64,000 nt of DNA. It comes from Deltaproteobacteria bacterium (GTDB lineage Bacteria > Lernaellota > Lernaellaia > JACKCT01). Positions 8,424 through 16,768 of this stretch are shown in pieces (position 1 is the stretch's first letter; every line of letters starts with the position of its first letter). Where the stretch lies: positions 1 to 64,000 of the forward strand of contig JACKCT010000011.1 of the NCBI GenBank assembly GCA_020633895.1. Direction: 5' to 3'. Made by a program: the position numbers and the translations under genes. Below the pieces are notes generated by a model. That model was not told the origin of the DNA, did not search any database, and saw only the letters and a list, made by a program, of their open reading frames with translations.

Positions 8424-9839
8424 TCAATAAAAATTGATCTTCGAATACCCATCCACAATCGCCTCGCCGAACGTCGGGCTGATGCACAGCATTTTTTCGT
8501 ACGAGTAGCGCGGGTCGTCGTATTGCTCGGGCGTGATGATATAGCCGGTGTATTCCTGCGCGAGGCCGACGATGATCTGGGCGTCGCCGCCGAGGATGTC
8601 TCGGATTTGGTTGCCGAAGACCGGCGTGATCTCCCCCGGCACCGTGCCCAGGCGGATCGGGCCGAGCGTCGCGGCGGTGAACGGCGCCGTGAACGAATCG
8701 CCCACCTTGGGCACCGGCAGGTCCAGGATGCCCACGTGGGATCCGAATCGATACAGCGAGTTGGTCATCGTCGCCGTCGCATGCCCGCTATGCACCCGTA
8801 GCGTCGCGTCGGGGGAAATCGGCGTCGTGTGATCCATCAGACCGATGACCTGATCGGCCAGCGCCGCGCCCATCGCGTCGGCGAACGCCAGCGGTCCCGC
8901 GTCGTATCCGGGATTGCCTTCCCACTTGTGGTTCGGCTGGATGGACGCTCCGATGGCTCCGTTGACGAACATCGCCAGCCCCGGCGCCCGGCGGCGCATG
9001 GCCTTGTAAAATCCCCCGACCCAGTCGGCGGAAATGCGGTGGTTGCGCTGTCGTCCCGTCGTGGGATGGCAACCCCAGTTCGTCAGCGTCGCAATCACCT
9101 GGCCGTTTTTGTCCTCGATCTTGAGCAGCGTCAGTGTATCGTCCACAACCGCGTCCGGATCGACGTCCTCCTTTTCATTGCGATGCAGTTCGGACTGCGT
9201 CGCGACGGTGTAGGACAGGCGGGCCGGCAGACGCGCGTTGAAAGCCTGAACCCCCGCCGCTGCCATCCGCGCCCGCATGAACGGAATGTACTCCCCGTTG
9301 CGTCCGGTGGTCGGCGGGATGATGCTGCCCCAAAGGCCGATGGTGTCCGGGCCGTGGTGCGTGTGGCTGGAGGCGATGACGATGTTTTGATAGGGCACGG
9401 GCACACGCTCGGCGACGGCCTTGCGGATGAGGTTGATGTCGCTGCTGGTCAGGCCCACCAGGTCGGCGTGGATAAGCAGCAGGCGCTCGGGCCCGGTGCC
9501 CAGATAGAGGGCGGTGGCGTAGAGCGGATCATGCACACCCACCGACCAGCGGCAGGAGTTGTAGTCCAGGAAGCACACGCCGTAGCCGCCCATGATGACC
9601 GGCGCGCGGGGCGTGATCTCCAGCCGTGCCGCTCCGGCAACCTGCACGTTGGAATAGGTGAACTGGTCGTCGGCAAGGGTCGGCGCCTTGTCGGGTTTGG
9701 CGGGCAGGGACGTGGACGATTCGTCCAGGGAATAGGCGCCGGGAGCCGGCTCGGGGTGCTGGGCCGCGCAACCAAAGGACAACAAGACGACGAAAACCGC
9801 GATCCCCAGGCGCCAACGTCGCGCGAGCGAAAGTCGCAT
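8424..9839 (-). CDS. Neutral/alkaline ceramidase N-terminal-like lipoprotein
   Basis: A 471-residue lipoprotein. The start at 9839 follows GGGGAG and gives the signal peptide MRLSLARRWRLG...LLSFGC with lipidated Cys. The body resembles the N-terminal domain of neutral/alkaline non-lysosomal ceramidases: ITPRAPVIMGGYG near the start, LLLIHADLVGLTSS, and the metal-site motif SSHTHHGPDT around residue 155. Ceramidases hydrolyse the amide bond of ceramide. This protein is shorter than full-length bacterial ceramidases and the C-terminal domain is not obvious, so the exact substrate is uncertain; related lipoproteins are often just annotated by this domain. Confidence 0.78.
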   Translation of the reverse strand: MRLSLARRWRLGIAVFVVLLSFGCAAQHPEPAPGAYSLDESSTSLPAKPDKAPTLADDQFTYSNVQVAGAARLEITPRAPVIMGGYGVCFLDYNSCRWSVGVHDPLYATALYLGTGPERLLLIHADLVGLTSSDINLIRKAVAERVPVPYQNIVIASSHTHHGPDTIGLWGSIIPPTTGRNGEYIPFMRARMAAAGVQAFNARLPARLSYTVATQSELHRNEKEDVDPDAVVDDTLTLLKIEDKNGQVIATLTNWGCHPTTGRQRNHRISADWVGGFYKAMRRRAPGLAMFVNGAIGASIQPNHKWEGNPGYDAGPLAFADAMGAALADQVIGLMDHTTPISPDATLRVHSGHATATMTNSLYRFGSHVGILDLPVPKVGDSFTAPFTAATLGPIRLGTVPGEITPVFGNQIRDILGGDAQIIVGLAQEYTGYIITPEQYDDPRYSYEKMLCISPTFGEAIVDGYSKINFY

Positions 9840-9943
9840 CAACTTTTCTCCCCGATTCAAAGATATCGCGATGAATTTGTTCCGCCAATGTAGCACAGGC
9901 GGGCGCACGGGCAATGGGGGGCGAACCAATGGGGTCAAACGAA

Positions 9944-10231
9944 CTATGAGATCCCGACAAGTTCCGCGAGGATTTCTTTCTTCATGCGCGGTTTCAGCAT
10001 TCGCATTGTCGCTAAGTCGACGTTACGGCTTAATAAACCTTCCAAATCGAACTTGAGGCCCATATAGCCGTCAAACGTAGCGCGTCCTTCGAATTCCACC
10101 AGCATATCCACGTCGCTGTCCGGGCGTTCCTCGCCCCGGGCGACCGAGCCGAAGACGGCCAGTCGGCGCACGCCGTATTTCTTCGTCAATTCCGGAGCGT
10201 GTTCCTTGAGCGTTTCGATGATGGTCGACAT
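9944..10231 (-). CDS. MNT-type nucleotidyltransferase domain protein
   Basis: A 95-residue minimal nucleotidyltransferase. It shows GSVARGEERPDSDVDMLVEF at 28-47, with the GS motif and the metal-binding D40-x-D42 pair. Proteins of this size are usually the MntA half of HEPN/MNT modules, where MntA modifies the HEPN partner. No HEPN gene is adjacent: a ceramidase-like gene lies downstream and a divergent SGNH gene upstream. The start is taken at the ATG at 10231, with GAGGAG 12 bases upstream; the frame is open further to 10360. Confidence 0.8.
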   Translation of the reverse strand: MSTIIETLKEHAPELTKKYGVRRLAVFGSVARGEERPDSDVDMLVEFEGRATFDGYMGLKFDLEGLLSRNVDLATMRMLKPRMKKEILAELVGIS

Positions 10232-10350
10232 GATTCGACGCCACTCCTCGCGACGCATTATACGCAAAAACCGTCCATGAAGGGGCAACGGGATTTTCGT
10301 GGACGCTCGGCCCTCCCGGCGGCCGCCGCTTTGGGCTAAGCTGGCGCACT

Positions 10351-11400
10351 GTGACGACAAACCGCGCCAAGAAAATCGCGTTCGCCGCGTTGGCGGTGGC
10401 GGCGGCCCTCGTCGGCGCGGAGCTGATCCTGCGCGCCGTGACGCCCCCGATCGACCAAAATTACAGCCTCAAAGTTTATGACGGTTTCCTCGAAGGCCAC
10501 ACCGGCCACCAAGCCGACCACGATCTGTTCTGGCGCCTGACGCCGGGCTTTCGCGGCGTCTGGGACAGCACCGAAATCCGCGTCAACCAACTCGGCCTGC
10601 GCGGCGAGGACTTCCCCGCCTATCGGGTCTCCGGCGAGTTTCGCCTCCTCTCCCTGGGCGAGTCGGGCACCTTCGGCGTCCGCACCCCCGAGGAACAAAC
10701 CTACAACGCCCAACTCGAAGCGCTGCTCAACGCCCGAGGCGACGGCGTGCGCTACCGCGTCATGAACGCGGGCGTGGCGTCGTACACATCGTTTCAAGGC
10801 CGCAAATATTTCGAGATGGAGGGACGCAAGCTCGAGCCGAACGTGGTGCTCGTCTACTTCGGCCAGAACGACAATCTGCCCACCTACTTCGAGGATAAGC
10901 TGACAATCACCAACGCCTTCGGCCTGCCCACCTACGGCCGGGGCATGACCGACGCGGAGATCTGGCGGGCGCGGCACCGGGCCGGGGATGTGCGTCGCGG
11001 GTTAATGAAATCGGCGCTGTATCGCAATTGGGCGGCGTTTGTGCTGTGGATCGAACACGGCGTGCGCGGACGCCCCGTCGAGCCCACGCCCCGCGTTCCG
11101 CCGGAGGATCGGCGCGAGAATTACCAGGCCATCGACCGCTTGGCGAAAGGCATCGGCGCGCGCGTGCTCTACTTGATCACGCCCTATTTCGACCAGCCCG
11201 TCCCACTGCCCGATGGATTCGGTCCCGGCTCGACGCACCACGTCTGCGACCTTTGGACCGGCATCCGCCGTGAGGGCCAGGACTATCGCGAGCTGTTCTC
11301 GGACGATGTGCATCCCACGTCGCTCGGCCATCGTCTGATCGCCGAGACCATCGCCGAATGCCTGGCCGATCAGGGGCTGCTGCCGACAACCCGCGAATAG
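10351..11400 (+). CDS. Membrane-anchored SGNH/GDSL-type hydrolase
   Basis: A 349-residue protein with one N-terminal hydrophobic helix (about residues 8-28), so probably anchored with the domain outside. SGNH blocks are visible: LLSLGESGTFG with nucleophile S105 (GES instead of GDS), the block II Gly in NAGVASY, GQND at 171-174, and D318-D-V-H321. All catalytic residues are present, so it is likely an active esterase or O-acyl hydrolase; related proteins act on cell-surface polysaccharide. It starts with GTG. Its last 31 bases overlap the 3' end of the convergent membrane-protein gene. Confidence 0.75.
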   Translation: MTTNRAKKIAFAALAVAAALVGAELILRAVTPPIDQNYSLKVYDGFLEGHTGHQADHDLFWRLTPGFRGVWDSTEIRVNQLGLRGEDFPAYRVSGEFRLLSLGESGTFGVRTPEEQTYNAQLEALLNARGDGVRYRVMNAGVASYTSFQGRKYFEMEGRKLEPNVVLVYFGQNDNLPTYFEDKLTITNAFGLPTYGRGMTDAEIWRARHRAGDVRRGLMKSALYRNWAAFVLWIEHGVRGRPVEPTPRVPPEDRRENYQAIDRLAKGIGARVLYLITPYFDQPVPLPDGFGPGSTHHVCDLWTGIRREGQDYRELFSDDVHPTSLGHRLIAETIAECLADQGLLPTTRE

Positions 11401-13073
11401 AGATACGTCGCCTCCGGCCCCAGGTCGAAGGAATAACGGCGCACGAACGCGGGGTAAGTGAACGCTTTGTCCTCGGCGAATCGGCGCGACAGAGGGCGTT
11501 TGGCGAGGGCGGCTTCGTAGGCGTCGCGCGTCGCCTCGTCCATGGCGATGTAGTCCGTGTCGGCGTCGTTCAGGTCCGCCGCGAATCCGTGCATCACGCG
11601 TGTGTCGTCGATATCAGGCGGTACGGGGATCTCCCGCCCTTCCAAATACCCCACGGACACCGGCGCATCGTCGGGGGCCAACGTGCGGACAAAGGCGTTG
11701 AGACGTTCGCGCGGGTCCGTCTCGAAGGCGACGATCAAAGCCGCCGTCCGCGCCGCCATCGACAGCACCACTAGCGCCGCCAACACGCGCCCGGCCAAAC
11801 GCCAACGTCGCGGGGATTCCAGCGCCAACCAACGCACCCCCACCGCCAACACCGGCAACAGCAGAAGCGTGGGCAGCACCAGGTCGTATCGCTCGATGCG
11901 CCGCCAGAAAAACGGAAACCAACTCACATAGGTCAGCAGATACGCCCCCGCCGCCGCCGCGAACGCCCCCGCGAATTTCAACGACGGATCGGCGCGACGA
12001 GGCGCGGCCGGGTCGCGAAACCATCGCCGCCGGATCGATGCGACGAAAACGCCGAGAATGATCAGAGCCGGCAACCCACCCAGGTTGTCGCGGATTTGGT
12101 CCAACCCGGCCGCCAGATTGGTCGCCACGCCGACCGCGATCTCCCCCGGTCCCAGGCGTCGGTTCTGCATGGCCAGCTCGCTCTGGTACTTGGGATTGAT
12201 GTTCTCCGCGTGCAGGTAGTGATCGATGTGAGAGCGATTGAAGGGCCGGTCGATGCTTAAGGTCCCCGCGATCGTGACGATAAACGCCGCCGCCCCCACC
12301 CCAACGCACGCCCACCAACGCCGCCTCCATCGCGACGTGCGCCAGGTCATCGAAAGGCCCGCGCGCGCCGGAACCGCGATCGCCACCAACGCGGGCGCCA
12401 GACCCAAATGGTTTTCCTTCACCGCCGCCGCCACGCCGCCGCATGCCGCCAAAAGCGCGATGTCCGCCATTCGTTCGGTGAACAGGTAGCGGCAGAAGAA
12501 CGTCGCCGCCAGCAGACTCCAAATGAGCGTCAACGGGATGATCGACTCGGTGTGATTCCAGAAAACGTACGTCGCGTCGACGGCGATGAACGCCAACGCA
12601 ATCAGCACGACTCCCGGCGGAATGTGCCGACGAAGCAAAAGCCCCATCAGGCCGACGGCCAGCGCGCCCAGAACGGCGTTGGTCCAGCGGATCGCGGGGA
12701 AAAGGCGGGCGTTGGTATGCCAGTAACGGTTGGGATTGTCCGCGTCGGACGGGGATTGCGACGGCACGCCGAAGCGGGCGATCAACGCGGCGGCCGGGCG
12801 GTAATGCAAAAACCCGACGGCCGAATACTCGCGCGGACCCTCCATCCCGTCCGTGTTCAAAAATGTCGCGAGCTGCGTGGAGAAGGGAAGGTAGCCCTCG
12901 TAATCGGGCGCTCCCAGGTCGTTGCCCCAAACATTGGCCACGAACGACGCCAGCACCAGCAACGCCAGCATGCAAAAATGCCGTGGCCGCCAAGGGCCGG
13001 ATACGTCGCCGACGTGGGGTGCGTCGGGCCGATTATCGGAGTCGCGATTTTCCAAATCGCCCGAGTTTACCAA
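11370..13073 (-). CDS. Polytopic membrane protein, glycosyltransferase GT-C-like
   Basis: A 567-residue protein with a cytosolic N-terminus and about ten hydrophobic segments, then a soluble C-terminal domain of roughly 130 residues. The layout resembles GT-C glycosyltransferases (GT39-like): a first extracytoplasmic loop with acidic residues (GAPDYEGY) and a C-terminal periplasmic part. I do not see a diagnostic family motif, so the function is tentative. The start codon is TTG at 13073, supported by GAGG 8 bases upstream. The gene overlaps the convergent SGNH gene by 31 bases with no terminator between them. Confidence 0.65.
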   Translation of the reverse strand: MVNSGDLENRDSDNRPDAPHVGDVSGPWRPRHFCMLALLVLASFVANVWGNDLGAPDYEGYLPFSTQLATFLNTDGMEGPREYSAVGFLHYRPAAALIARFGVPSQSPSDADNPNRYWHTNARLFPAIRWTNAVLGALAVGLMGLLLRRHIPPGVVLIALAFIAVDATYVFWNHTESIIPLTLIWSLLAATFFCRYLFTERMADIALLAACGGVAAAVKENHLGLAPALVAIAVPARAGLSMTWRTSRWRRRWWACVGVGAAAFIVTIAGTLSIDRPFNRSHIDHYLHAENINPKYQSELAMQNRRLGPGEIAVGVATNLAAGLDQIRDNLGGLPALIILGVFVASIRRRWFRDPAAPRRADPSLKFAGAFAAAAGAYLLTYVSWFPFFWRRIERYDLVLPTLLLLPVLAVGVRWLALESPRRWRLAGRVLAALVVLSMAARTAALIVAFETDPRERLNAFVRTLAPDDAPVSVGYLEGREIPVPPDIDDTRVMHGFAADLNDADTDYIAMDEATRDAYEAALAKRPLSRRFAEDKAFTYPAFVRRYSFDLGPEATYLYSRVVGSSP

Positions 13074-13215
13074 ACGCGCCGCCTCGGCGGAACGCGCCCC
13101 ATGAGCCCGCTTCGCCGGTTCCGTTCGCGGTCGAAAACCAGTGAACGGCGGTCAAACCCGACCTGGATCAAATGACCTTTGGTCAAGCAGAAAAATCTGA
13201 ATCGTCATTCAATTA

Positions 13216-13240
13216 AGGGGTTGGAATTGTGCCGACCCCT
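13216..13240. repeat. Family-E hairpin repeat
   Basis: AGGGGTTGG and CCGACCCCT form a 9-bp stem with one G-T pair and a 7-base loop, followed by ACAG. A degenerate relative lies near 34250-34302. It resembles the dispersed GGGGTCG...CGACCCC intergenic repeats of many bacteria. It could also act as a terminator. Confidence 0.45.
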
Positions 13241-13283
13241 ACAGTATTATGGCGTCGATGTCGGTAAATCCCTGATTCGTCAG

Positions 13284-13336
13284 ATCGGGGACTCTCCGAT
13301 GAATGACTAAGGGTCAGCGAGGAAACCGCGCCTCGC
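13284..13336 (+). other. Structured 5' leader before the arylsulfotransferase-like gene
   Basis: Two hairpins lie just upstream of the start: ATCGG/CCGAT (13284-13300) and GCGAGG/CCTCGC (13317-13336), the second ending about 22 bases before the start codon. I recognise no known riboswitch. They could be chance stems in GC-rich DNA. Confidence 0.25.
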
Positions 13337-13358
13337 TTGTAATAGATCGGGGGTGATG

Positions 13359-15002
13359 ATGTTTGGGTCCGAATTCTCCCGTTTTCGGGAAACGTTAAGT
13401 CTTTTTCTGGTTTTGCTTCTTTTTTCGTTCGTCTTGGGTTGCGGCGGAGAAGAGACGACCGAATCGGTCAGAACCGGCAACGACACGGGCGACACCTACC
13501 ACGGTCAGGGAGACCCTGACGACTCCGAAACCGACGACGACGTCGCGGCGGATGACGATGTCGCCTCCGATGACGACGCGGCGGACGACGATGTCGCTCC
13601 CGAAGACTTCCGGATCGAGGTGCTGCCCATCAGCGCCGGCAATCCCCTGAGCCGCTCGATCGTTGTCACCACGGCGGAGCCCATGTCCCTGTCCGCCCGG
13701 GCGACGACCGCCGGAGAGCCGGGCTACGCGCCGTCGTTCCCCTCGGCGAGCGAATGGGGCACGCGCCACGAGTTCCTGCTGGCCGGGTTGATCGCCGAAA
13801 AAACCTTCGAGGTGGAGATCCTCGACGCCGACGACCCGTCGCGCGTCCTGGCCACCACCGAATTCGAAACGTCGGCCCTGCCCGAGCACGCCCCGATCAT
13901 GACGGTCGAGACCTACGACAAAGGCGCCGCTCGCCCCGACCGTTGGGCGTTGCAGTCGCTGTTTGAATTGGGTGGTAAGCTGCCCGTGGGCGTGAACGGA
14001 TTCATCACCCTGTACGACCGCCTGGGCCGGCTGCGTTACTACCATGAGGTCAACGTCGACGACACGCAGCCCGGCATGGTCGTCTTCGGCGTCACGCCCA
14101 TGAGCGACGGCAGCTTCGTGTATTCCTGCGACAACAAGTTGTATCGGGTCGACCGCGCCGGCGGAAACAGCGTCTATATCGATCCCCAACTCGGCGACGA
14201 GATCCTCGAGGAAATCCACCACCAGTTCTACGTCGACGAGGCCTCCGGCCAAGCCGCGATCCTCTATAACGAACGCGGCCCCGCCTACGAATGCGACCAA
14301 ACCACGCTGACGCAGGAAGCGGTCGGCGACGGCATCGCCCGTGTGAACATGAGCGGCGACGTGCTCTGGGATTGGAGCGCTTTTGACCACCAGGACGTGC
14401 TCTCTCCGGTCGTGCCCGACGTGGCGATGTGCGTTCTTCAGCGCAGCTCGTTCGGCGACGGCGTCGTGGACTGGACGCACGCCAACTCGGTCTACCCCAC
14501 CGACGACAACACGGCGCTGATCGTGTCCATCAAGAACCTCAGCGAGGTCGTGAAGATCAACGCCTTCACCGGCGAGATCATCTGGCAACTGGGCGCCGGC
14601 GGCGACTTCACATGGCAGGGCAGCGAGCCGGTGCTGGAGCGCTGGTTCTGGCATCAGCACGACGCCAAAATCCTGCCCAACGGCAACGTGCTCCTGTTCG
14701 ACAACGGTAACTGCCGCTCGGGCACATGCCCGTGGGGGCCGTGGTCGCGGGCGCTGGAACTGGCGATCGACGAAGAGAATATGACGGTGCGTGTCGTCTA
14801 CGAGCATCGGGTGAAGATGGCCCTGGCGATGGGCAACGCGGACCGGCTGGAGGACGGCAACACCTGGATCGGCTCGGGCGCGTCCAAGCTGTCGGTCGAA
14901 GCCACGCCCGCCGGTGACGAGGTCTGGTCCGCGGCGATCGACGCGGGTTATCAGTCCCGCTCGCTGGCCTACCCGGCGCTGTGGGTCTATCCCGAGGAAT
15001 AA
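13359..15002 (+). CDS. Arylsulfotransferase (ASST)-family lipoprotein with Asp-rich linker
   Basis: A 547-residue lipoprotein: a signal peptide ending in VLGC, then a linker of DDDVAADDDVASDDD type, an Ig-like domain and a six-bladed-propeller-like domain. The blades carry ASST family hallmarks: DWTHANSVY, VVKINAFTGEIIWQLG and WFWHQHDAKILPNGNVLLFD, holding the His residues expected for sulfate transfer. ASST enzymes move sulfate between phenolic compounds without PAPS; many family members are uncharacterised. Codons GTG-ATG-ATG start at 13353. The third (13359) has the best spacing from the GGGGG ribosome site. An intrinsic terminator follows. Confidence 0.75.
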   Translation: MFGSEFSRFRETLSLFLVLLLFSFVLGCGGEETTESVRTGNDTGDTYHGQGDPDDSETDDDVAADDDVASDDDAADDDVAPEDFRIEVLPISAGNPLSRSIVVTTAEPMSLSARATTAGEPGYAPSFPSASEWGTRHEFLLAGLIAEKTFEVEILDADDPSRVLATTEFETSALPEHAPIMTVETYDKGAARPDRWALQSLFELGGKLPVGVNGFITLYDRLGRLRYYHEVNVDDTQPGMVVFGVTPMSDGSFVYSCDNKLYRVDRAGGNSVYIDPQLGDEILEEIHHQFYVDEASGQAAILYNERGPAYECDQTTLTQEAVGDGIARVNMSGDVLWDWSAFDHQDVLSPVVPDVAMCVLQRSSFGDGVVDWTHANSVYPTDDNTALIVSIKNLSEVVKINAFTGEIIWQLGAGGDFTWQGSEPVLERWFWHQHDAKILPNGNVLLFDNGNCRSGTCPWGPWSRALELAIDEENMTVRVVYEHRVKMALAMGNADRLEDGNTWIGSGASKLSVEATPAGDEVWSAAIDAGYQSRSLAYPALWVYPEE

Positions 15003-15074
15003 TTCGACGGCCGTCAGCCGACCATCGAGCAAACGTTCTCCTCTCCTCACGAGCAGAACTTGCCCTCTAACACC

Positions 15075-15106
15075 GAAGGGGCGCCGCAAGGCGCCCCTTC
15101 TTCTTT
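15075..15106 (+). terminator. Intrinsic terminator
   Basis: Perfect 11-bp stem GAAGGGGCGCC / GGCGCCCCTTC with a GCAA loop, followed by TTCTTT, 73 bases after the stop of the arylsulfotransferase-like gene. Confidence 0.85.
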
Positions 15107-15131
15107 GGTTTGCGCACCAAAACCGAGGCAG

Positions 15132-16628
15132 CTAACAGCCGCACCCCGCGTCGGTGTCATCGTCATTGAGGTCGGCATCGTTGTCGCTATCTGTGTCGTC
15201 GTCGTCATCGTCCGGCACTTCGGGTAATTCACCGATGCGCCAGTTGACGAGGTATTGCTCGCCGCCGATCAACGCCGTTGCCAGCAGCGACGATTCGTTT
15301 TCAAAAACGTAAGAGTCGATTCCCAGCTTTTTTATGCCGTCGGCGAGCGGTAGTTCTTCGCAACTCGCCGCGTCATGGTCGAAAATCGAATGGCAGAGAC
15401 GAAGAAATATTCTGGTTCCGACTCCGGAATATTCCCCCGAATAGAAGAACGACGTACCGGAAATGAACGGCGGGCCGACTCGATAGTATTCGTCAACGGC
15501 ATCGGCTCGGAAGGCGTCGCTCCATATCGAATCGTCGTCGATTCCCGCTGCACCCGCGCCGGCGACCCGCGTCAGCGCTTTATCATTGGTGGCGATATTC
15601 GTTGACGTCCACGCCAGCATCTCTTTGCGCTCGCCATCCAGCTCTTGAAAAGTCGCGGTGACGTAACGCGTATTGTAATGGACCGGCGAATCGCGGATTT
15701 CACCGTCGGGCGTGACGATGACATCGTTCAATCGTCCCTCCCATCCCGTGCTCGACATGTCGACGGTGTAGCCGACGTAAATTTCTTGTCGAGAGTTGTG
15801 CGTCAGATATCGCGGAACAACAAAGTTGATGTCTTCCGCTTCGCCGATCTCCAACGGGACTTCGATGGTCTTCAAGACTTCGCCGCTGAAGCTCATTTGA
15901 ACGACTCGGCCGTCCGAATATTCCGGCAGGCCATTCTGGCTATACGCGATGAGCAACGACGGCTCACCGCCGTCCATTCCGCTGAGGATGTCATAAGCGG
16001 CGCCGCGAATATCCTCCCCGAATTCGATCGTCGATTCATCGAGCAACGATCCGTAAAAGTCGAAGGTCGCCAGACGCAGGGACTCGTCGGACGGCCGGTC
16101 CACCAAGACGAGAAGGTCGCTGTCGATTCCGCCGCGCACGGCGAAGGCCACGGGATCGTCGAACTCCAAATCGTAGCGTTCGGCGGCGACCTCATTACCG
16201 CCCAGATCGTAGCGGATCATGACGAAGCGCCACTTGTCGTCGTCGCTCCACGAGCGGCCCCAGACGAACAGCGCCGGGTCGGAAGGATGCGTCGCGTAGC
16301 CGCCGAGGGAGCCTTGGAGCACGCCGATCTGTTCGTCTTCGTCGAGGCCGGGGGCTTGGTAGAGGTTCAGCTTTTCACGCTCGCCGGTGAGGGTGTCGAA
16401 AACGGCCAAACCAATCTTCGGCGGACGATCGCCGCCCGCCCGTGGCGTGATCCCCGCGTACAATCGCGGCTCGTCGGGATGGACCGCGAAGGGGACATAA
16501 GCGATGTTCGGTGCGTCGTCGCTCGTGATCTGCCGGCTATAGAATAGGGTGACGTCATCGTCCGCTTCCGCGACGCCGAGCCGTCCAAGGCCCAACACCA
16601 AAACCAACGCGAATTTTCGCGTCCACAT
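15132..16628 (-). CDS. Secreted protein with Asp-rich C-terminal tail ending GCGC
   Basis: A 498-residue exported protein of unknown function. The start follows GGAGGGAAGAAA; the signal peptide runs to about residue 22 (GVAEA/DDD). The body is rich in beta strands, with degenerate units such as LYAGITPRAGG, LFVWGRSW and LLVLVDRPSDE, consistent with a propeller, but I recognise no family. The last 30 residues are Asp-rich (VPDDDDDDTDSDNDADLNDD) and end exactly in AGCGC. The neighbouring subtilase ends in the same way with SGCGS, so both probably use one export or anchoring signal. Same strand as the subtilase, 140 bases downstream of it. Confidence 0.75.
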   Translation of the reverse strand: MWTRKFALVLVLGLGRLGVAEADDDVTLFYSRQITSDDAPNIAYVPFAVHPDEPRLYAGITPRAGGDRPPKIGLAVFDTLTGEREKLNLYQAPGLDEDEQIGVLQGSLGGYATHPSDPALFVWGRSWSDDDKWRFVMIRYDLGGNEVAAERYDLEFDDPVAFAVRGGIDSDLLVLVDRPSDESLRLATFDFYGSLLDESTIEFGEDIRGAAYDILSGMDGGEPSLLIAYSQNGLPEYSDGRVVQMSFSGEVLKTIEVPLEIGEAEDINFVVPRYLTHNSRQEIYVGYTVDMSSTGWEGRLNDVIVTPDGEIRDSPVHYNTRYVTATFQELDGERKEMLAWTSTNIATNDKALTRVAGAGAAGIDDDSIWSDAFRADAVDEYYRVGPPFISGTSFFYSGEYSGVGTRIFLRLCHSIFDHDAASCEELPLADGIKKLGIDSYVFENESSLLATALIGGEQYLVNWRIGELPEVPDDDDDDTDSDNDADLNDDDTDAGCGC

Positions 16629-16768
16629 TTTCTTCCCTCCGAATGCCCGCTAATTCCTGCAAAAAAATTCACGTCGTCATCTTACGACAAACTGCGCCCA
16701 ACACTCGAAGAAAAACGCGGAAGCCGAGAGGCTTCCGCGCGTGGTTGGTGGAGATATATCGGGAGGGG

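Noticed and set aside
9944-10231. HEPN/MNT toxin-antitoxin pair
   Set aside because: Only the MNT half is present; no HEPN frame was found on either strand next to it.
13261-13352. Riboswitch upstream of the arylsulfotransferase-like gene
   Set aside because: Two short hairpins are present, but no conserved core of any riboswitch class I know could be found.
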